NCBI RefSeq assembly: GCF_003967555.1
Contig: NZ_BIFS01000001.1
Coordinates: forward strand, 2,976,001-3,040,000
Source of the DNA: Dictyobacter kobayashii
Lineage (GTDB): Bacteria; Chloroflexota; Ktedonobacteria; Ktedonobacterales; Ktedonobacteraceae
Direction: 5' to 3'
Length of the DNA: 64,000 nucleotides
Position 1 is the first letter of the stretch. Each line of letters begins with the position of its first letter. This document shows, piece by piece, positions 35,082 through 44,053 of the stretch. The translations under genes were made by a program, and so were the position numbers. The notes beneath the pieces were generated by a model, which did no database searches, was not told the origin of the DNA, and saw only the letters and a program-made list of their open reading frames with translations.

Positions 35082-36266
35082 CTAAGCTGTCAGACCCAAA
35101 ACCTTGGTAAGGCGCAGCACTTCAGAGCCAAGCTGGCGATTCTTCTCTTTCAGGGCATCCTGGGCTGCATGTTTGAGGAGCAGGATGGCATCTGCCGTAT
35201 TCAGATCATTATCCATGGCAGCAATAAAACGATTATGGAGCATCGTATCTTCTCCATCCAGTTCCTGGCCAACCAGTTCGCGTACCTGGGTGAAAAGATG
35301 CGCGATATCCGCAGCGATTTTGAGATCATCTGGGAAGCATTCCCATGGATAGCGATAATGATGGCTTATCAGTGTAATCCGAATGGTATCAGCGCTATAT
35401 TCCTTGAGCAGGTTTCTGACCAGGGTCAGGTTGCCCAGGGATTTGCTCATCTTCTCTCCGTCCTGATAGACCATGCCGACATGCATCCAGGTATTCACGA
35501 AGGGGGCCTTACCGCTGTAGTGTTCTGACTGGGCGATCTCGCAGGTGTGATGAGGGAAGGTCAGGTCTGCGCCACCGCCATGAATATCGACCTGCTCTCC
35601 CAGATAATGCATGGCCATGCTGCTACATTCAATATGCCAGCCAGGTCGGCCCGGCCCCCAGGGACTCTTCCAGGCGGGCTCGCCGGGTGCCTGTGCCTGC
35701 CACAGCACGAAGTCCAGTGGATCGCGTTTGCGTTTGTCGTCAGGGAAATTTCCGCGTTCGTTGGCGATGGCCAGCATCGATTGATAATCGTTGAGTCCAA
35801 CCGCGCGGGCCATTTTGCCAAACTCTGGGTCCTGGCGCACGCTATAGAAGACACATCCTTCACTCTCGTAGGCCAGTCCGCGCTCGACTAATGTGCGTGC
35901 CAGTTCAATGATACGCCCGATCTCATCGGTTGCGCGCGCATAGACATCTGGTCGGCGCACATGCAGTGAATCCATATCACCCAGGAAGCGTTCAATCTCG
36001 CGATTGCCCAGTTCATCCCAGGCCATACCTAGCTCGCCCGCTTTGCGGATAACATCATCATCAACATCAGTTACATTCTGAACATACTTAACGGGGTAGC
36101 CTTTATATTCTAAATAGCGGATCAGTGTATCAAAGGTGACATATGTAAAGGCATGACCCAGGTGCGTGGTATCATAAGGTGTTACACCACATACATAGAT
36201 CGTTACCGTTTCATTGATTGGTTTGAAGTCTTGTAGTGATTGAGTAAGGGTATTAAATAGTTTCAT
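35082..36266 (-). CDS. MshC / cysteinyl-tRNA synthetase-like cysteine ligase
   Basis: The product is 394 residues, a class I synthetase fold specific for cysteine. The HIGH-type motif reads VCGVTPYDTTHLGHAFTY, followed by VQNVTDVDDDVIRKA; the zinc/active-site region reads GWHIECSSMAMHYLG and TFPHHTCEIAQSE; the KMSKS loop is GEKMSKSLGNL. The TPYDxTHLGHA form is characteristic of MshC (cysteine:glucosaminyl-inositol ligase of mycothiol synthesis) rather than CysRS, which has PTVYDxxHIGNAR. The C-terminus is short, lacking most of the CysRS anticodon-binding part. It overlaps tatD by 14 bases, so the two are coupled. Whether it charges tRNA or makes a thiol cofactor is open. Confidence 0.85.
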   Translation of the reverse strand: MKLFNTLTQSLQDFKPINETVTIYVCGVTPYDTTHLGHAFTYVTFDTLIRYLEYKGYPVKYVQNVTDVDDDVIRKAGELGMAWDELGNREIERFLGDMDSLHVRRPDVYARATDEIGRIIELARTLVERGLAYESEGCVFYSVRQDPEFGKMARAVGLNDYQSMLAIANERGNFPDDKRKRDPLDFVLWQAQAPGEPAWKSPWGPGRPGWHIECSSMAMHYLGEQVDIHGGGADLTFPHHTCEIAQSEHYSGKAPFVNTWMHVGMVYQDGEKMSKSLGNLTLVRNLLKEYSADTIRITLISHHYRYPWECFPDDLKIAADIAHLFTQVRELVGQELDGEDTMLHNRFIAAMDNDLNTADAILLLKHAAQDALKEKNRQLGSEVLRLTKVLGLTA

Positions 36267-37038
36267 GCTTTTCTCCTAGGCCGAACAGACGAACAGCATT
36301 TGCTGTAGTAACCTGGGCAATCTCTTCCAGGGTCATGCCGCGTAGCTCCGCCAGTTTTTCTGCGGTATGTTTCACAAAGAGTGGCTCGTTTCGCCTGGCT
36401 TTTAGCGGCTTAGGGACCAGGTATGGGCTATCCGTTTCGACCAGGATGCGGTCAAGTGGGGCCATGCGGGCAACTTCTGGAAGGGCATTGCCTTGCTTTG
36501 TGAGTGGACCGGCAAATGAGAGCATGAAACCTTCAAATTCCAGGCATTCCTTTGCTTGAGCGACATCTCCCGAGAAACAGTGGAATACTCCCCGTAATCC
36601 CTGTCCATGGGCACGCAATAGCTCCATCACATCTTCATGGGAATCGCGTACATGGATAATGCAGGGAAGATTACACTCGCGGGCAAGCTGTAAGTGGGCA
36701 CAGAAGACGCTACGTTGAATGTCGCGTGGCGAGAGCATGCGAAAGTAATCGAGTCCGAACTCACCGATGGCCACTACCTCAGGTTCACGAGCCATTTCGC
36801 GTAGCTGAGCCTCTACTTCAGGTGTGTAGGTCGTGGCCTCGTGCGGATGCACTCCCACGCCCGCAAAAATAACACCCGGATGGGCTTTAGCCAACGCGAG
36901 AGCGGCCTGGCTGGAAACCAGATCGCAGCCTGGATCCACCATGCGTGTGACCCCGCCCGCGATTGCCGCTTGAATTACTGCTTCTCGATCACCTTGAAAG
37001 CGATCAGTATCTACATGTGTGTGGCTGTCGATAAGCAC
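36253..37038 (-). CDS. tatD: TatD-family metal-dependent hydrolase/DNase
   Basis: The product is 261 residues. Metal ligands are all visible: DSHTHVD (HxH), GEFGLDY (Glu), IIHVRDS (His), GVFHCFSGD (His) and LVETDSPYL (Asp). Length and motif spacing are standard for TatD, a TIM-barrel 3'-5' exonuclease and D-aminoacyl-tRNA-type hydrolase family. It is the first gene of a two-gene operon with the cysteine ligase (14-base overlap). Confidence 0.92.
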   Translation of the reverse strand: MLIDSHTHVDTDRFQGDREAVIQAAIAGGVTRMVDPGCDLVSSQAALALAKAHPGVIFAGVGVHPHEATTYTPEVEAQLREMAREPEVVAIGEFGLDYFRMLSPRDIQRSVFCAHLQLARECNLPCIIHVRDSHEDVMELLRAHGQGLRGVFHCFSGDVAQAKECLEFEGFMLSFAGPLTKQGNALPEVARMAPLDRILVETDSPYLVPKPLKARRNEPLFVKHTAEKLAELRGMTLEEIAQVTTANAVRLFGLGEKHETI

Positions 37039-37190
37039 TCCACAGATCCTTTCTAACAGTAAGTAAGCATAAGAAAGGGAGAGTCAAAGCGAAAACTGGC
37101 TTAGCTCTCTCCCAGGTTACTTTATTACTGTTAGTATAGCACTTTATAGTTTCGACTGCTATGTTCAGGCGTCAGCGTAGGAGGAGGCAA

Positions 37191-37239
37191 GCAAAAAGCG
37201 GACCGAGAGAGTCTGCTGGCTCCTCGGGCCGCTTTTTGC
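37191..37239 (-). terminator. Terminator of the MOSC gene
   Basis: GCAAAAAGCGG.CCGAG...CTCGGGCCGCTTTTTGC, a strong stem with T/A tracts on both sides, 19 bases beyond the MOSC stop. Confidence 0.85.
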
Positions 37240-37257
37240 ACAATCAAGATATTGGGA

Positions 37258-37791
37258 TTAGATGGCTGGTTCGAGCATCTCTCTGGCCGCCTGTTCAGCT
37301 TTGAACGCCTGGGCGAGGTCCTGGTTGTTTGATAAGTGGATCGAATCTCCTGGTCTTATGAAGCCTTCCGCCAAGATTTGTGCGCGCAGTCCTCCGCGAT
37401 GAATGAGACCGCTGAGGGCCGTATGATGGGTGAGCTGAACCAGGTGAAAGCAGGGTTCGCATAGACGGCGACCCAGCAGTGTGACCTCCCCAACCTGGAA
37501 TGTTTTCCAGACCAGGTGGTTGAGCGGTACGCCTACGGTGACGATATTCCGGCGGGCAGTCAATGGTGTGAGTTCATAACCATAGTCCCTTTTTAACGCT
37601 GCTAGCGTTTCACTTTCGATGAGGGTTATTTCATAGCTAGCTTTGCCCATTTTTGAAAAATGGCCAGTGCCCAGATAATAGCGATCTCCCTCGATACCAC
37701 GACCAGGAACTGCATGTGCCTGCTCGATATTGATCAAGGGTTGGCCTTCACCCGGGGCGATCTGGAGTGAAATAACGGAGCCATTCCACAT
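37258..37791 (-). CDS. MOSC-domain protein
   Basis: The product is 177 residues from the ATG at 37791. It matches the stand-alone MOSC family: GRGIEGDRYYLGTGHFSK, ITLIESETLAAL, ARRNIVTVGVPLNHLV, then LGRRLCEPCFHL with the conserved Cys that can carry a sulfur or sulfide bound to molybdenum cofactor, and HRGGLRAQIL. Such proteins are thought to be sulfur carriers or molybdopterin-dependent detoxifying enzymes. Monocistronic with its own terminator. Confidence 0.88.
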   Translation of the reverse strand: MWNGSVISLQIAPGEGQPLINIEQAHAVPGRGIEGDRYYLGTGHFSKMGKASYEITLIESETLAALKRDYGYELTPLTARRNIVTVGVPLNHLVWKTFQVGEVTLLGRRLCEPCFHLVQLTHHTALSGLIHRGGLRAQILAEGFIRPGDSIHLSNNQDLAQAFKAEQAAREMLEPAI

Positions 37792-37994
37792 CGTACAGTA
37801 TCTCCCTGAATATATTAGATATAACATTCAAAAGAGAATATTAGCGCATAAAGAAAGATATATTTTATATTTTATATGTGCATCCTCGCAATTGAGGTGA
37901 ATATATACATCTGTATGCACTATATTCATCGGTACTATGTATAACGGTTTATGTTCCCTTTTCCTAACTACGAAAATTTGTAGTGAGAATTATG

Positions 37995-38054
37995 TATAGA
38001 GAGATAAAAAGTTAGCCCCTCTGATTGGAGGGGCTAACTTTTTATCTCTCTATA
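37995..38054. terminator. 27-bp perfect hairpin downstream of menA
   Basis: TATAGAGAGATAAAAAGTTA continuing GCCCCTC pairs perfectly with its complement around a TGATTG loop. The A-tract/T-tract inside the stem makes it a terminator-like structure on either strand; it lies 30 bases beyond the menA stop at 38084. Confidence 0.85.
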
Positions 38055-38083
38055 ATCTCTATATACAGGTGTGCCGTATTCCT

Positions 38084-39465
38084 CTATGGTAACGTCAGGA
38101 GATGCTCTGGTAGTTTTGGCAGCACTGGTATAAGGGCCGAGATGATCAAGCCGATGATGAGCAAGATGGTGAAGCTGATGAAGATTTTCATGCTCTGGCG
38201 CATGACGTCGTGGAAGCCAGCAGAAATCTCTGTGCGTAGCACGCCACTGATGGCGACGGCAAGCGTCGGTAGTGTCCAGAGGGCCAACAGTACATAGTGA
38301 GGATGGCCATGTGGAACTCCTAGCAGCAGCACTATCAGGTAGGCCAGTACCATCAGGACGATATAGCCGATGCGGCTCCAGTGCAGTCCAAGTATGGTTA
38401 CCAGGGTTTTCTTGCCAACATGACTATCACCCTCGATGTCACGCATATTATTAGCATAGATGGTGCCAGCGGCCAGGAAGCCGAGGGGCAGGCTATAATT
38501 GAAGGCTGTCGCCGCCAGGTGGCCACCTGTCTGGATCATATAGGCTCCCATGACTGGCAAGAGGCCAAACACGATAAAGCCTACCAGTTCTCCCAATCCC
38601 AGACTGGAGAGTGATCTCCTGGTTGCACTGAAGAAATAAGCACAGAGCACCATAATCAAACCGAACAAGCAGACAATTGGACCCCCTGCCAGGGAGGTGA
38701 TAAGCCCTAACACGGACCCGATGGCTAGCACTGCCAGGCCAATCGTCAATATGCGTGTTGGTTTGATGAGCCCCTGTTGAATGAGTCCTCCCGGGCCAAG
38801 GGCATTGCTGGCGTCAATACCGCGCTGATGATCATAATAATCGTTGATGAGGTTGGCCCAATTTGTAAGATGGCCGCGGCAATCAGAGCCAGCACGAAGT
38901 GAACGATATCCAGGTGCCCGAATGGGGTCGCTGGCGTAATGCTCTGCGTCCAGGCCAGTGCTGTGCCCAGAAGAATCGGCATCAGAGATAGCGGCAAGTA
39001 GTTAAGCCGAATGCCATCGCGCCAGATTTCTAGCCACTCGGTAATACCGCGGCGATATTCTGAGGGTTGAACCACCAATGGGGCAGGCATGCTAATGGCT
39101 CTCATCGAAGCAACGGAATGTACCGAAACTTCTGGTTCAAGCGTGCTGATAGTCTGTATAGAACCGATCGGGATGGTTGGAACCTCTTCGGCCTGTACTT
39201 TATCAGCCGTTACGATCTGGGCTGCTGGTTTCTTTTTGAGCTGAGATTTTTCAGCCACGACCTCTGGAATCGTGGCGCTCTCCTCTTCCTCGAACTGCTC
39301 ATCCTCTAATACAGATTGCTCATCTTCGGTCTGTGTTGCCTCATCCGTTTCGGGATCGGCATCTACCACCTGGATAGCCTGTGCTGACTTAGATGATGCG
39401 TCGTCCTTCGGCTCGAGGTCTGAAACGATATTCTGCTCAGTGACTTTTTTTTCTGTGTTTTCCAT
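38084..39465 (-). CDS. menA: UbiA-family prenyltransferase, probable MenA, with acidic N-terminal extension; frame interrupted once
   Basis: Start ATG 39465 (GAGGGGAG ribosome site). About 130 disordered, acidic residues precede the enzyme. The enzyme starts near EWLEIWRDGIRLNYLPLSLM; the frame breaks near 38857, where restoring one G (GGGG to GGG) joins it to NLINDYYDHQRGID with the first Asp-rich motif, then the second motif NNMRDIEGDSHVGKKTLV of 1,4-dihydroxy-2-naphthoate prenyltransferases, and eight or nine transmembrane helices. It attaches the prenyl tail of menaquinone, the quinone that the succinate dehydrogenase encoded in this window would reduce. The acidic N-terminal tail is unusual. 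Confidence 0.88.
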
Positions 39466-39729
39466 ACGCTCCCCTCTTGGCGTAGCGATCAACTAATATT
39501 TTATGAGTGCATTTATGCGTCTACAGTATGAGTGCTTGTATACATCAATATGATGCGTGTCTTTATAAGAGTTTGTGCCTGTATATGGGCAGGCACTCCT
39601 CATGGATGATATATGTTATAGATGCAAGGGTTGCGTCTATATGCTTTTATGATAAGCATCTGTCAGCTTACTGTTGTCAGGATACAAAGTCAAGGAAGCG
39701 GACTTTTTTCTACGTACGACTCCTATTCT
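39466..39729. other. Intergenic region upstream of menA
   Basis: AT-rich with repeated TGAGTGC/GCCTG words. It should hold the menA promoter on the minus strand. No clear terminator for the translin gene (stop at 39730) is seen. Confidence 0.4.
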
Positions 39730-40383
39730 TTATTGATCGACTGGCAGATGTTGTTGTAAACCCTCCTGGAGTTCGCGCATGGATCGTTGCAACTGCAATT
39801 GAATGGCTGCGGCTGTGAGATCGCCGCGTGTCTTTTCTAGAATTCCGCGTGCCGAGTCTGTAGTACGCCTTAGACCACCGGTGATGGCATCTGGAAAATC
39901 CACCGTGATGAGAACGGCATAGATATCATCCATGTAGTTGAGAAATATTTCACAACTCTCAATGTTGCTATGTCGGAGTTGGTCTAAAACGTAGCGTCGT
40001 AGCTCTCCAATGGCTTCCGCGATACCGTTGAGATAGGCGGCATAGCCGATAGAGAGCTCTTTTGGTGTGGGCAGGGGACGATGCTGGGTAAGGGCCGCAA
40101 AGGTGCATGCCTCCGCATATTCCTTTTGCGCATCCTGGACGAAACCTGCGAAATAAATATCACGATGGCTCTGCAGGTCTTGTTCCATTTCTGCGATTAG
40201 TGCTGCTGCCTGAGCAAGAAGTTTCTCGGCGGCGGCTGCCTCATGGCGATGGGTAGCCCTGATGCTGTTAGCACACAAGCGAATAGTTGCGCGCGATTTT
40301 GGCAAAGCACTTTCGCGAGCGGCATGTTTGAGGGTAAAATATTCGATTGCCTCTCGCCCTATTGCGTCTATCTGTTCGGGCAT
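39730..40383 (-). CDS. Translin-family protein
   Basis: The product is 217 residues, all-helical, with the translin family signature order: SRATIRLCANSIRATHR near residue 30 (the R-x-x-IR nucleic-acid-binding region), YFAGFVQDAQKEYAEACTF, ELSIGYAAYLNGIAEAIGEL, RRYVLDQLRHSNIESCE and the hallmark C-terminal VDFPDAITGGLRRTTDSARG and ILEKTRGDLTAA. Translins form octameric barrels that bind single-stranded nucleic acid; archaeal and Chloroflexi members are known. Catalytic acid residues of the TRAX type are not obvious. Monocistronic. Confidence 0.85.
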   Translation of the reverse strand: MPEQIDAIGREAIEYFTLKHAARESALPKSRATIRLCANSIRATHRHEAAAAEKLLAQAAALIAEMEQDLQSHRDIYFAGFVQDAQKEYAEACTFAALTQHRPLPTPKELSIGYAAYLNGIAEAIGELRRYVLDQLRHSNIESCEIFLNYMDDIYAVLITVDFPDAITGGLRRTTDSARGILEKTRGDLTAAAIQLQLQRSMRELQEGLQQHLPVDQ

Positions 40384-40582
40384 AGATGCTATTCCTTTCT
40401 GTAATACCTCTAGTGTATCATCCGGTTGGATTTTATGACTACCCGCTGATCCGGCGTAGCACGTTTGCCCTGCCCAGTTTGATCGATACTGCTACAATTG
40501 TACTTGGATTCACTATGATGATTCAATGGGTTGCAGCCAAAAATCACCCCTTACTCTATGTAACGTTGCAGGGTTGTTAGAC

Positions 40583-40680
40583 GACTCTTTTTGTGCTAAA
40601 AATGGCCCTAATGATATCTATGAGCACAAAAAAAGAGTGCCAGCGGACAGCTATTGTCCTGCGGGCATCTCCTTTTTTGT
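40583..40680. terminator. Two successive inverted repeats, terminator on the minus strand
   Basis: GCCAGCGGACA / TGTCCTGCGGGC (about 40638-40668) is followed on the minus strand by TCTTTTTTTGTG; an outer repeat ACTCTTTTTGTGCT / AGCACAAAAAAAGAGT spans 40585-40637. It terminates the gene at 40699. Confidence 0.7.
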
Positions 40681-40698
40681 ATTTAATCTGTCTGCTAG

Positions 40699-41172
40699 TT
40701 ACCGGGACTTCTTTTTGCCCATGCTGCGTTCGGTCTGAACCAGAATCGGGTAAACTTCTATTTCGGGAGGAAAAACCTGACTTTGGACATCTCCTGCCCA
40801 GAATAATTGTTTCATCATTTCCGCGGCGGCATACAAAAGATGTTGTAAAGTGGCGTCGCGTCCCTGCTCATAAGCTCCGCTTCCTTCGTAAATGGACATC
40901 CTGGTAAAACTCTCATTGAGTGGTGTACGTTCACTCAACCGGACCAGGTAAATATCCATTTTGGCGTCTCCTTTATTTACCGGAACCATAATACGTAATT
41001 CTGGCTTCTGGTCAATAATGTCCAAACGATAGAAGACACCATAATGATCACGCGAGGCTTGAAAGATGGAGATCTCTGGAATGGAATCACTACTATAATG
41101 CCGATCTTCTGGTCGTTCCATTTCTACTCCTAACCCTGCCAGGAAGTGTTCAAATTGCTCGTCTATGTTCAT
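40699..41172 (-). CDS. Hypothetical protein
   Basis: The product is 157 residues, beginning MNIDEQFEHFLAGLGVEMER. It is soluble with an alpha/beta pattern (IPEISIFQASRDHYGVFYRL; ELRIMVPVNKGDAKMDIYLV) and a basic C-terminus (GKKKSR). No domain is recognised. It lies between the YciH gene (with a strong terminator between) and its own terminator at 40583, so it is probably transcribed alone. Confidence 0.6.
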   Translation of the reverse strand: MNIDEQFEHFLAGLGVEMERPEDRHYSSDSIPEISIFQASRDHYGVFYRLDIIDQKPELRIMVPVNKGDAKMDIYLVRLSERTPLNESFTRMSIYEGSGAYEQGRDATLQHLLYAAAEMMKQLFWAGDVQSQVFPPEIEVYPILVQTERSMGKKKSR

Positions 41173-41274
41173 TGTTTATCCTCTCCGTTCTACTCCCTTA
41201 TAACTATGATACTAACTCCCCTTACTATAAGTATTCCACAGTCCCCCTACTAAAGCGGAAGTTTGTGTTTTCCT

Positions 41275-41348
41275 GCTGGCATAAAAAAGCTGCCCGGACT
41301 GGCTCGATTATATAGTCGAGCCAGTCCGGGCAGCTTTTTTATGCCAGC
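41275..41348. terminator. 33-bp perfect hairpin between two minus-strand genes
   Basis: GCTGGCATAAAAAAGCTGCC continuing CGGACTGGCTCGA pairs perfectly with 41316-41348 around an 8-base loop TTATATAG. T-tracts within the stem allow termination in both directions. It ends 17 bases from the yciH stop. Confidence 0.9.
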
Positions 41349-41365
41349 CTGTTCCTGTATCGGGG

Positions 41366-41722
41366 CTAACCGCCAGCCCGCTTTACTTTGTATCCCAGGG
41401 AGGTAAGCTTTGCTTGTATTTTGGCGCAGTGATCGCCTTGAATCTCAATGTTGCCATCTTTAACGGTACCACCGGTGCCACAGAGCTTTTTTAATTGCTG
41501 GGCCAGGGTGGCCAGTTCATTATCTTTGTCTGGAAGGCCAGTAATTACGGTGACGGTCTTTCCACCACGCTGTTTGCGGTCGCGCATTACGCGCACGATA
41601 CCGTCGTTTTTCTTTTTAGGGCTCACTGCCTGGTCGCAACGGCAATCTTTATATGGCTGCCCACATTGAGGACAGGTTGAGATGCGACCACTCTCAGTCG
41701 AATAAACAATGCGGTCTGACAT
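41366..41722 (-). CDS. yciH: YciH / SUI1-family translation factor
   Basis: The product is 118 residues. The N-terminus carries a small zinc-like cluster (CPQCGQPYKDCRC) and the rest is the SUI1/eIF1 domain: RDRKQRGGKTVTVITGLP, LATLAQQLKKLCGTGGTVKD and GNIEIQGDHCAKIQAKLTSL with the conserved GGxxK and CGxGG elements. Bacterial YciH can influence start-site fidelity on the ribosome. It is monocistronic and followed by a very long hairpin. Confidence 0.9.
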   Translation of the reverse strand: MSDRIVYSTESGRISTCPQCGQPYKDCRCDQAVSPKKKNDGIVRVMRDRKQRGGKTVTVITGLPDKDNELATLAQQLKKLCGTGGTVKDGNIEIQGDHCAKIQAKLTSLGYKVKRAGG

Positions 41723-42534
41723 GCGAATCTCCCCTTCTTTAGCACTCTGCTCTGCATTGTATCATACAATTTTCGACCTTCAACCCGCAGGTTTTTCGGC
41801 CGTAAAGCTAGACGATGTGAGCGCTAAACTAGTTTTACCATCCGCTTAAAAGACGCCTCGCTACTCAATGATCTTATATATAATAGTCCCTTCATGAGTT
41901 TATTTATTTGTATATAATGATTCAATATAGTAAATTTAGAGTTAGAGGTTACAAAGATGCTAGTGCACTGATGCGCAAGTATAACTATCTCTTTTTTTGT
42001 ACCACATAAGATGACTTCTTGAGTGCCAAAGACGCACAAACTCAGGCGTGAAGATCGCGGAGACCATGAGAGTTTGACACGCTCTTACGCTTCCCATCAC
42101 TGCCGCGCTGTTTGTGTAAGAGCTTTCATGACTATGGAGCTCATAATTGTTTCCTATGTGGTGTAGAAAATGTGCAGCGCACATTTTCTACACCACATAG
42201 GAAAACAGGTGCGGACGCGCCAGCGCACGCCCGCACACATATACCTTGGAAGGTGGAGATACAGGAACAGCGAAGTTTGAAGCGTTATCGTGAGATAGCT
42301 ATTTAATCACATCCTGACACCAATCAAGATAAACAGCCGTGTATGTATATGTAAGGTTACTTCCTATTATCAGATGAGCAATGATGCTTGAGTTGGGATG
42401 AGCGTGTTCTCCTCTCTTCTATCCAAATGCCTCAATCTGTTTGTGGCGTCAGTATCAGTTGCACGAATTGCGTTACTGATGGCTTTTTACTGCGTGTGAT
42501 GGAACAGCTTGTATATTTTAGCATGGGGATTGTA
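41723..42534. other. 0.8-kb gene-free region with a 26-bp perfect palindrome
   Basis: TTTCCTATGTGGTGTAGAAA continuing ATGTGC (42150-42175) pairs perfectly with 42179-42204 around the loop AGC. It is followed by a GC-rich short inverted repeat (about 42211-42237). Otherwise AT-rich with no coding frame; it lies between divergent yciH and the kinase gene. Confidence 0.8.
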
Positions 42535-43841
42535 ATGCAACAGCTAGAACAAGTCACTCTTGGACACTATCAAATCCTGAAACGCCTGGCACGTGGGGGC
42601 ATGGCCGAGATTTATCTCGCGCGTGATACTGCTAACGATCAGGTTGTCGCTGTAAAGTTAGTGCATACAGGGGCAGGTGACTATTACGAGCGTTTCCGCG
42701 CTGAAGTGAAGGCGCAGGCTGCATTGAACCATGAACATATTTTGCCTGTTCTAGACTACGGTGAATTTGATTCGTGGTGCTATCTGGTAACCCCGTATAT
42801 TGAACATGGAACTCTGAATGAGCGGTTACAGCAAGGACCTTTGTCGCTTGCTGAGGCCGATCGAGTGCTTGCCCAACTGTCTCAGGCACTTCAGTTTGCC
42901 CATGATAAAGGAATTGTTCATCGCGATATTAAACCTTCTAACGTGCTGATGCGGGATGGTAACCATGTGTACCTGGCCGATTTTGGGCTGGTGAAACGTG
43001 TGGGTGAAGAGAATGGCCTTACCTTGACCGGGTATTTAATTGGTACGCCCGAATATATGGCTCCCGAATTAGCTGAGCATGAAGCCTCACCTTGTAGCGA
43101 TGTCTATGCCCTGGGCATACTCATGTACCAGATGCTTTCTGGTCGCGTACCTTTTAAAGCTAATACTCCTATTGCCATCTATCTGCGGCATATCCGCGAT
43201 ATACCTGAACCCCTTCTACCTATAACCCGTCTATCCCACCAGAGGTAGAGGCGGTGATTATTCAGGCATTAGAGAAAGATCCCCGCTATCGCTTTCAGTC
43301 CGCCCAGGAGTTTTATCTGGCTTATGCTCAAGCTGTGAAGTTGGCAGAAGAGAATCGCCAGGCAATGTCAATGATGACCACGCAGGCTTCTCGTTTTGCT
43401 TTGGAGAAGCCACGTGTTACAATTGTGCGTCAGAAGCATCGCATGTTACGGGGGCGTTTCCTGTTTACCCTTTTGTTGGTGCCCCTGTTGTTAGTAATGG
43501 CACCTGCATTTTTACACGCAAGTTTTGGACCACAGGGTTTTAAAATGTCATTTGAGGGAGCTGATGCAGCTCCCTCTCATCCTCAACATGTGATCACCAC
43601 CGATGCTGTTAAGACGAACAATACTCTGCCTGCTTTGAAGCCGAAACCAACGCCGACCCATGCGGCCCAACCTAAAAAGCCAACACCTCCTACCCATTAT
43701 CAGGCACCCCAGCAGATCATCTCGAGCTATAATGGCGATACCCCACCGCAGCCAGATAAAGGCCCTGGTGGTAAAGGTCCTGGCAAACCTGACAAAGGTC
43801 CTGGCAAAGGTCCTGGTAAAGGTCCTGGCAAGGGGCACTGA
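42535..43841 (+). CDS. Membrane Ser/Thr protein kinase with Gly-Pro-Lys tail; frame interrupted once
   Basis: From the ATG at 42535 the kinase domain is standard: RLARGGMAEIYLARD (Gly-loop), VVAVKLVH (catalytic Lys), GIVHRDIKPSNVLMRDGN (catalytic Asp and Asn), LADFGLVK (DFG), GTPEYMAPE and DVYALGILMYQMLSG. The frame breaks near 43220, where one missing T would continue the kinase (SIPPEVEAVIIQALEKD). A transmembrane helix (about residue 305-325) and a short extracytoplasmic tail ending in GPGKGPGKGPGKGH follow. There is no PASTA or other ligand domain. It lies 212 bases before a second kinase of the same type. Confidence 0.88.
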
Positions 43842-44053
43842 GACTAACCTGCAGGGCTATTGGTGTGCCTTTTCCTGACATTCATCTTCACTAAAAAATA
43901 TATTTCTCTAAATGTAGATGTGCGCATCTGTGCATCTATATCTCTTGTCGCTTCGTGTTATATATATTGCTCTCCAGAATATTCCCACCAATAAAAAGAT
44001 AATCATCGTTTTTGTAAAGATAATCATTATTATGGTAAGGAATGCAAATTATT

